A stretch of 64,000 bases of DNA from Macrosoma leucophasiata (lineage: Eukaryota > Arthropoda > Insecta > Lepidoptera > Hedylidae), in contig JAWQUS010000008.1 in the NCBI GenBank assembly GCA_036365455.1, positions 10,337,501-10,401,500 of the forward strand. Reading direction: 5' to 3'. Position 1 is the first letter of the stretch, and each line of letters starts with the position of its first letter. Shown piece by piece: positions 56,001 to 64,000 of this stretch. A program made the position numbers and the translations under genes. A model generated the notes under the pieces. The model searched no databases, was not told where the DNA came from, and saw only the letters and a program-made list of their open reading frames with translations.

Positions 56001-57396
56001 TCCTTTTCCCATACAAACGTTTTCTAACTAAAACTATTGTATAAAATTCATATTAAATTACAAGCACTCACTGTTGTCTAAGCAATGTAGGTGTGTTCCT
56101 AATGTCGAAGAGTCAATTTGCACTTTATTACCGCTATACAAAGTTTTGATTTTTGTTAATAATTATGATTCACATGATTAACAATAAGGCGATAACATAC
56201 TTTTAAATTATTCTTCTTCTTTGTCGTTACACTCTTGACAGAGTCGTCGTGGTTGTCACTTCAGGGTCTTCACAACCCGCCGTCACTCCTCACGTACGGA
56301 TGAGTTTCGGGTGCACTCGTAGAACGATTTTTTAGTAGCGGCTTTAATTCCCATAACATAGGAAATCTACCACGTCCTCTTCTACCGTTGAAAAGTCTTT
56401 GGACGGATTTTTAGCGTTGAGGCCGCCTGCTATATTACATGTATTTGAAAATATTTTTTATAAACTAATTTTTATTGTGACATAAAGTCTATAACTATTA
56501 TTACTATAAGACTCCTATTTCATTTTCTAACTGACTGAAGTAGAAAAAGAGCTCTGCAATACGCCAGGCTTCAGTGTAACTTTAACTTCTATGCATGCTC
56601 CGTGATAACCGACTTTCCCATATTGTATTATTTACTTTAATTTATGTATCTACTGATGTTGGCAAACAAGGCTGTAGTTCATAAGAATGCTAAGTGATGA
56701 CTGCAGCCTATAATATCTACACAAAAAGTTAGTGTCAGACATAAAGCGGCCAACTTTCTGAAAAAAGCATGCGGGCCTTTTTGTGGATACCTAGAGGGAA
56801 TGGTGAATGCGAAGTAGGTATGAAGTTTTGTCAGTATACCTACGTACCAAAATTACATAAAAACACAAAACTTACATACTGAAGTCACTAGAGTGACACT
56901 TTTTTAAAGAATTCAATGGAACAAAGCGATCACATACATACACACACGCAAACAATTTTTAATTGTATTCACACTATAGGATTGCTAAACAAATTGTATA
57001 TCAATGAATTACGTGTTGATATAGTGATGTGTGGGTGTAGTGATGTAGTGTAGGTACCTAGTGTATATTTTATGTATGTGTGTGACTCTGTAGTTATGAA
57101 GTAGCTCGAAATAAAAATAGGCATGGTACGTCAATTGTCGTCAATGCATCGAATGCGGGACATGCGAGACGCATCCAACGTTTTGCGGGACTATTTTATT
57201 AATTCTTATAAAGCGGGATTACATCCAGCGTTACGGGACGGTCCCGCAGAATCTGGGACGGTTGGCCGCCTTAGTCAGACAGTATGCAGATGCGAGACCA
57301 AACGCATCTGCATTTTAACGATAAGTATTTTAAATATGATCAAACAGATATATGATCAGCGAATAATTTCTTACCGTTTTACGGATTTTTTAAATC
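56001..57396. other. Mostly quiet stretch
   Basis: A short reverse family A scrap (aatgctaagtgatgactgcagcc) at 56656-56722. The 57125-57310 part is rich in gcgggac/atgcgagac words on both strands, giving a 95-codon ORF with no recognisable motif; likely a repeat fragment. Confidence 0.4.
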
Positions 57397-57683
57397 TTTT
57401 TTTTATGTAATAAAAGTGGCAAGCAAGCAGGTAGTTTATATTGATGTTAAATGATGACTGCAGCCTATAGACACCCACACAATGACCAGAGGTCAAAATG
57501 CAGATGCGTTACCACTCCTGAGGCCTAAAGTGTAATGCCTCTGTGTCGGAAATTACAGGGCCGTACATTACCACCTGACCGGAACACGATAGTTGTTAAC
57601 ACTACCATTTAGCGGCAAGTATATTAGGTAATGCGGTGGTGCCTACGCCCGCGAGCTCCGACACTGGAGCTCTACCAGCAGTA
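57397..57683 (-). mobile_element. SINE-like element, family A, reverse
   Basis: Poly(T), gatgttaaatgatgactgcag, ttaccactcctgaggcctaa, gaacacgatag, ggtaatgcggtggtgcctacg, gagctctaccagcag. Close to full length. Confidence 0.7.
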
Positions 57684-59616
57684 AAAAATATAAAAAATAT
57701 TTAATATACAGCCATAGAATATAAAGTTTATCTCTATGTGCCCCCTACCACAACCAGTACGTAGGTAATGAACAAACGTATTACAACATTTGTAAAAGAC
57801 AAGGTATAATCAAATAAGGGACATCAAATAATATTGTTGCATTTGTGTAAAGAAAAAAGTGAGAAAGTTTAAACGAGAAAAACCGTAAAGTCACACAGTA
57901 AATAATAGAATAGGTACTGAATTTTTGAAAAACAATGAAGAGAATAAATTAACTAAATTGTATAACTGTATAATGTAACACTTTTGTAAAATATATATTT
58001 TTTGTATTTTCATTTTCTTATTAGATATCTTTATTTCACTTTTTAAATGTTCCCCATAATGAGATTTTCTCAACAATTTTGTTATATTATAGATTCAGAT
58101 TTCTACATTTGGTCTGTGTAAAAAAATCCCTCTCGGAATATACCTATTTAATCAGACGAAACACAACAACAACAAGTGCAACTTTACCATAATTAAATAT
58201 ACTTACATCCGTTTTGGATATTAGCGAATATTCAATATTTCATATATACGAGTACATTCTAGTCAGTTCTCAAAGGTTTTTTCCTACATGGATCAATAAG
58301 GTTGCGATAGAAAATTATATGTATTTTTCAATTGCGTGAAATTACAAACGTATTAGTTGCGTGTCGGCCAGGAGACATTACACAATTTTTCTGTTTTCAA
58401 GGTAAAGGTACCAGTAGGTGTATGTACGATACGATATTCGCATCATTTAAAACAACATTATGAAATTGTGTATTTTCTTAGTGGATTGAAGATATTATTC
58501 CAAATATTTCACTGTGACTTATATTAAATAAAGTATATTTTTGATATTTTCGTACATATTTACGTACCTACTCGTACTCGTACAATCTTATAGTAAAATC
58601 AGGTACACATCACCAACAAATATGTAATATTTCAAAAAATATTCAGATTCTTAAATATATATGTACTTTGTAAGAATAATAATTCAAAAATCTCATCCGT
58701 GAATCTAGATATCCATACCAATCATACCAATCGAATTTCGTGACGATAAAACTAAAGCGCGAGTCGTAAAATTGTTGCCGAATTGATCCGCTCCGCAGTA
58801 CCACTGCGACATAAATAATAATAATAAAAGTAAATGCATTTCTCTATGCCCCATACACCTTGGAAAATCTTTTAGTCTTTCTATATCGGTAACTTGCGAG
58901 GGGCGACTCCTCTGGGAGTCGCCCGGCGTGGGGAAGGTTGTTACATGTAAGAAATATATGCGCCCCGCTATAAAAATGAGGTAATTTTATGCACTATTCG
59001 ATGTAATGTACTCGATTGTGTTCCCCGCCCTTGGTATTTCCATATTGCACTTACAATATCACAGGAACCCTTTTATTTTGTATATATTTTGCATAAGATA
59101 CAATTTTCAGAAAACCTCATGTAATATTAATTAGCGTTATGATATAAAAGATTTATAAAAAATTGTAGCTGCTCCGGTGAATTTTGATACAACCACCTTA
59201 GAATCAAACACTGTGACAAAGATTGACAGGCTCCAACTAGTAAAGTGAACTAGATATTTTCCTCACAATACAAATTTACTCAACAAAATTCTTCATGTAA
59301 TCTTTGGTGAGATCATAATTGCACTTTTACTTTTAGTTGTTTTATGTTAATGGGTTTCGCAATTCACAACACAGTTTTATTTAAAATACCAAATGTGGAG
59401 CTGTCAGTGTAAGCATGTTTTAATTTTTTTTAATGGAACAAGTTCTGACTGCAATTTAATTTTCCAGCTATAATAATGCCATAATGCTTATTGTGAATGC
59501 ATGTCTATTCATAGAGTGATCTATACTAAATTCTTCTGAGGTATGTGTTATGACGAGTGTATTCCTGCCACGCATAGTCGCACTGCTTCTTTACCTACTC
59601 ATTTCACACATTTTTT
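57684..59616. other. Long quiet stretch with one GC hairpin
   Basis: A perfect 10-bp stem gggcgactcc/ggagtcgccc with a TCTG loop at 58901-58924, in an otherwise AT-rich region. Nothing else recognised. Confidence 0.45.
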
Positions 59617-59889
59617 GGTTGTAGAGCTCTAGTGATGGAGCTCGCGGGCGTAGGCACCACCGCATTACCTAATATACTTGCCGCTAAATGATAGTGTTCA
59701 CCACTATCGTATTCCGGTTAGGTGGTAATGCACGGCCCTGTAATTCCCGGCACAGAGGCATAACACCTTAGCCCTCAGTAGTGGTAACGCATCTGCATTT
59801 TGACCTTTGGTCTTTAGGTGGGTGGTTTTGGTAAACATCAATGTGAACTGCATGCTTGTTTGCCACTTTCATTACATAAGAAAAAAAAC
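59617..59889 (+). mobile_element. SINE-like element, family A
   Basis: ggttgtagagctctagtgatg through gcttgtttgccactttc with an A-rich tail. A 25-bp piece of the 3' third is missing relative to the 4063 copy. Confidence 0.65.
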
Positions 59890-59909
59890 ATAAGATAGAT
59901 TTTTTTATC

Positions 59910-59985
59910 GGACTTACGTAGGCGGCTCGTCTCGAGACGATACTAGTCTTCTTCACCGGGCAATTGGCGAGCGCTAGAGTGGTAA
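59910..59985 (-). mobile_element. Dispersed repeat F, reverse
   Basis: cgagacgatactagtcttcttc and accgggcaattggcgagc are the reverse of the 32705-32780 sequence. Confidence 0.4.
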
Positions 59986-59989
59986 TAAT

Positions 59990-60176
59990 ATATATACGCA
60001 TACACTCACAACCCCACTCCCAAGTTTAACGAGTGTCCTAGATTATGCAGTACACGCTCTGCCAGACCTGAAAAATAATCTGTAGGCCATACAAGCATTT
60101 GTCCAGATGTGGGAAACGAACCCGCGTCCCGGTCATCAAACGGTCTCACACCGTTGGAGCAATTGGATCATCGTAA
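59990..60176 (-). mobile_element. tRNA-headed SINE, family B, reverse
   Basis: ctgtaggccatacaagcatttgtcc marks the head/body junction; the minus-strand head reads ggttcg-type box B within cgggttcgtttccc. The body is diverged but colinear with 5196. Confidence 0.6.
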
Positions 60177-60212
60177 TCTATTTATTTGCAAATAATTTAG
60201 GTAATAGAGGTC

Positions 60213-60399
60213 ACTGGTGGTAGAGTTCAGTGTAGCAGCTCGAGGGCGTAGGCCCTGATCTATCTGTCGCCAAATAGTAGTGTTCAGCACTATCGTGTTC
60301 CGGTTATGTGTAAGTGTCTATAGGCTGCAGTCATCACATAACATCAATGCGAACTGATACTGTGCATGCTTATTTGCCACCTTCATGACATAAAAAAAT
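60213..60399 (+). mobile_element. Family A copy with internal deletion
   Basis: ctggtggtagagttcagtg and gtgttcagcactatcgtgttccgg, then a jump to ctataggctgcagtcatcac and tatttgccacc plus A tail. About 110 bp of the middle is gone. Confidence 0.6.
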
Positions 60400-62320
60400 A
60401 TGTATTATCTCAATATTAATTTTATTGATCATCTCGTACAATAGAGGCAGCATATTTTTGTTAGTCAATCTTCCCAATCTTCCACCCTACATCTAAGGGT
60501 TCGCTGTTAGGTTGCGTAATGCGTACTTTATAACCCACGGAACCCAAACGATACGGCCGTTTGGGGTCCCCTACATATGTCTAATCTGTAAGAAAACATC
60601 TGTGGGGCTGGCCTAATCTACTTATATTTGATTATGATGTAGTTTATCATGTTCAAACTTTGAATTATAATTAATAAATTGTCACTCGTATTATAGAAGA
60701 AATATGAATTCTCGAATTTACGAATATGTCCTTTTACATTTTATCTCGACTGGTCTTAAAATCTTTTCTTATTTTTGAGACCACGCTCTAAGCCGATTAT
60801 AAGCGTAGTTTGCTTTAGTATTAACGTGTAAGTCATATTATCATGACATTTGTATTAGAAAGGGGCGATATTGTAGGGTTGTCGACATGCTAATAATAAG
60901 TTGACTCTTCACTAATAACGGGGATTTCAAATAAAGCGATGGTGACGGAATGGTTAAAATCTTGATTTACTAATCTTTAAAAGCAATAGAATTGGGATTT
61001 CAGTAGTCATCATGATCTCGTGACACAAGACATACTTTTTAACAGGAGGTATACCTAGTTGTGAAACTTTCCGAAGTTGTTATAGGTTCCTATGTGGCCA
61101 AAAACCTTCTGTAGAATAGAAAATAACACCCCACTCCGGAAAATAGCTTTTTCTTGCAATCCAAAGGACATTTGAGGAGGTTGTCAACAACTATGAAAGT
61201 TGTAGTAGTCAGCTTTGCAGGTCACAGATGAAAATTAATTTCCCTTCAAGGATATGGATAAAATAGAAAATTGTAAATGTTCTTTAAAGATGCATTAAAT
61301 GAACACAACTTAGAAAAAAGCAACTGGTTTGTTCATTGGTTGTCTGGAAATAATTACTAATTACTTACTACATACTTAGATTCTCACGCTCAAGCACAAG
61401 TCACACTCACACTCATGTCAAATAAATATGCTCATCTCCTTCATTTGTGAAAATAGAAACACAAATTTTATAATTTTAGAAGGGTACATTTTATAGAAGA
61501 TTGAGTAAAGGTAACTTTTAGGGCTATATTTCACCGAGACACCACGACGCATGGCGGCACAACCTAATAATAGTGGAGAGTTACTCACCTAGTGTCCGTT
61601 AGATTGCGCAACCAATTTAGCAGCGCGACCAGTTCGGACGTCGGCACAGAATGATACTGGTCATGTTTACTATTGCCCTTACAATTTCTTCATATTTTCT
61701 AACCTTTTAAATCCTCCCAGGACTTCAAAAAAATAATTCAAAACCAAAATTAGCCAAATCGGTCCAGTCGTCCTCAGTTTTAGCGAGACTAACGAACGAA
61801 TTTAATTTTTCTATATACGTAGTTTCCCCGAATACAAGTAAAGTTGGTCAAAGATGAATGTTAACCATGTAGTCCCATTCGTTATATTGTCACATATTGT
61901 CATTGCAAACAAAACAAATAGAAGGTAAAACTTAAACATCAACAGTAAACGACCAGAAAGGGAAAAAATTGTAGAAAAAACAAAACGTTTACACTAGGGA
62001 ATACAGGACATATGAGCACTTTTACTACTAGTGAACAATTGTCACTGTAACCGCTTGGGAGAACTGTAGAGGGGTCCCGAGTAATGCAGTTGAAAGTTGT
62101 TTAAAAATATACCGTCACGCTATTCAATAACTGTTGGTACAAAGTTAATGGTCTTCATTGTAATTTCCATTTCGTTTGTTAGTTATATTGGTTACCTATT
62201 TATGCTTTTCAGGTAGAATCTTACATGCTGTAGTGACGAGTAGGTATTACATGAAAAAATATTATTATTAGTTATTCAAAATTAACATTGTATGAACATT
62301 CGATAAAGCCCAACTTACCT
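60400..62320. other. Long quiet stretch
   Basis: A Helitron-like internal fragment (aaatcggtccagtcgtcctcagttttagcgag) near 61757-61790. No ORF or other element supported. Confidence 0.4.
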
Positions 62321-62321
62321 A

Positions 62322-62322
62322 C

Positions 62323-62370
<48 letters not shown>
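62322..62370. repeat. (TA)n microsatellite
   Basis: A run of about 20-25 TA/AT units; length is likely variable between individuals. Confidence 0.9.
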
Positions 62371-62374
<4 letters not shown>

Positions 62375-62392
62375 TACATATTATATATTTAT

Positions 62393-62510
62393 ATTAACCG
62401 ATTTTAATGAAATTTGATACAAAGATTGAGCTGACTTTGAGAAAGAACATAGGCTACTTAGTTATTTATAAAACGACATCCACGCGGGCGAAGCCGCGGG
62501 CAACAGCTAG
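62393..62510 (+). mobile_element. Helitron-like 3' part
   Basis: ttaaccgattttaatgaaattt, ataggctacttagttatttataaaacgacat and cgaagccgcgggcaacagCTAG|T; the reverse of 2334-2450. Its 5' part is replaced by the TA repeat. Confidence 0.55.
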
Positions 62511-64000
62511 TAACTTATATACCTAATCTAACAACGGTATCTATGGTCAAGATTACCATACGCACTATCGACCGACTATTTACTGCACTATTTACATAAT
62601 GAAAATTGTATAATTATAGGTACCAAGGCATAATTGTAATTTTGTAGTTTTTTTACCTGGAATAATACCTTGGAAGTGGATAATGTCTAATCGAGGCACT
62701 ATGACTAAAAAAACTAATGATTTCACTTTAGTTTTCGTTAGAACTGGACGAGGACGGAATGTTGTACCACGGGCCGGTCACGGGAATTTCCTACTTTATC
62801 TGATGGAGAATTTTTAGTTGACTATGAACTTGACCACGGTATAGGTTAATAAGGGCGGAATGGTAATATAGGCGTGGTAAGCGCGCCACTTACGTGATTC
62901 GACACCCAAAGATAACTCCGCCGAATTGTAACCAAATTCCTAGCTCTACGCTTCTAGTTGCGTATATAATATAATATTTCTGAGAATATACCTATCTCTA
63001 CATTAAAATGTCGATATGTGCAAAAGTAACATGTAAAAAAAACTCAGACCATAAATATAAAGTGAAGAAGTATATCTTTATATTTTTGTTATTCGAAAAC
63101 AACGTTTATTGTAATAAAAAATCCTTAAAATTAACAACCAAATATGAAATTACAAACGTTATTTGCATTATTACAACATTAGTACAATGCTTGATAAGCA
63201 CTCGCATACCTAATCAACGCTATTACCACCTCCGCTTGTAATGTATTGCATGTAGAGCGTCCGATACACAACTACTGACTATCTATCGATCTAATGTCGG
63301 TTTTGGTTTTTTGAGTGTGAGTGTATATTGTATACAGGAGTTTAAGCCTAGTGTGTAAACGAATAACTGCTTTGAGATGTATGTGTATGATTGTAGAGAC
63401 CATCTCCTTCTGTTGCATTTAATTTTGTGAATGTTGGGTGTCAAGCGCTGACACTGGTCCTAATACTAAATTGAAGAAATACCTTTTTAACCTTATTTAT
63501 CAATTCCATTTTAATATATTACTTGCCCAATGGATTAGAAGACAGCAATGTCCCAAATAAATCCCAAATACGGTGGGTACTATTAAAGGTACCTACCTAT
63601 ATTTTTTATTATTGTTACCACATGATTACATATAAACAGAAATTGTAATTTGAAGCTATAAAAGTAAATACATCCGAAGGGAAAATGACAAATTAAAATG
63701 CATTCATATTAATTTCATATTAATACGCATCTGATGCACTGCTGAAGTGTCTACTGCACCGTGCCTCGTAAGTGTGTGCGGCGAGTACTACTTAATGTAT
63801 GTGTGTGCGGCGACCCTTATAGCTTTTTACACTCACATAATATGCATTTGAAGTATATAAAAAAATGAGCAGATGCTGGATGTTCAAAAAAAAGACCTGA
63901 CAGTGAATGCGTTAACCTATAGTCGACTGTCATACCTATGTTATATATATCGCACTGTATTAATAGAATGAAAATGCCAAGTAGGGATTATTGAGTTTTT
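62511..64000. other. Quiet stretch to the window end
   Basis: No repeat recognised. A short GC-rich patch (gggccggtcacgggaatttcc, near 62770) and a direct repeat of gtgtgtgcggcga at 63772 and 63801. A 77-codon ORF (63008-63241) is Lys/Ile/Asn-rich and unsupported. Confidence 0.4.

Larger units (their letters stand above)
55126..64000 (+). other. acj6: acj6 intron 3, 5' part (at least 8.9 kb)
   Basis: No further acj6-like coding sequence (POU-specific domain or homeodomain motifs) was seen on the plus strand to the window end, so the remaining exons lie beyond 64000. Confidence 0.8.

Noticed and set aside
57123..57410. 95-codon ORF
   Set aside because: Made of repeated gcgggac/gcgagac words and ending in a SINE tail; no family resemblance.
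1..64000. CRISPR array, prokaryotic operon or phage
   Set aside because: No regularly spaced repeats, no dense ORFs and clear spliced animal exons; the window is eukaryotic.

Overview
The window is animal, and almost certainly moth or butterfly, nuclear DNA. It is AT-rich, gene-poor and full of short interspersed repeats. Three small + strand exons encode the N-terminal part of a class IV POU-domain transcription factor, the orthologue of Drosophila acj6 (vertebrate Pou4f/Brn-3). They span 53.5 kb: exon 1 with its promoter (1485-1759), exon 2 (48156-48212) and exon 3, which carries the POU-IV box (54943-55125). All three junctions are phase 0 with GT/AG splice sites. The POU-specific domain and homeodomain are not in the window and should lie beyond base 64000. 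The acj6 call rests on remembered homologues, not on a search.

The promoter is unusually readable: a CRE palindrome at 1462, an initiator at 1483 and a perfectly spaced DPE-like hexamer at 1512, inside a GC-rich island. The rest is intronic: intron 1 (46.4 kb), intron 2 (6.7 kb) and the first 8.9 kb of intron 3.

Most recognisable content is transposable elements. One mariner at 33.0-34.3 kb (minus strand) has an intact D,D34D transposase frame; a related copy at 49.6-50.9 kb (plus strand) is broken by start loss, a frameshift and a nonsense codon. Many short elements have Helitron-like ends (A|TC ... CTAG|T), some in tandem or head-to-head. Several SINE-like families occur: family A (about 300 bp), family B (tRNA-headed), family C (tRNA-like sequence at one end), and family G, two copies of which have 12-bp target-site duplications and poly(A) tails. 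Assorted foldback and TIR elements fill in more.

The most novel-looking item is a family of foldback elements built from inverted tRNA-like sequences. Three insertions (5807-6214, 42385-42584 and a 69-bp derivative at 40507-40575) have 11-13 bp target-site duplications; a fourth relative lies at about 32120-32340. I have not seen this described, but could not search.

The long stretches between elements contain no ORF I can defend. Candidate regulatory segments are flagged at 30187, 35221-35470, 52044/54371 and 52780-53045.
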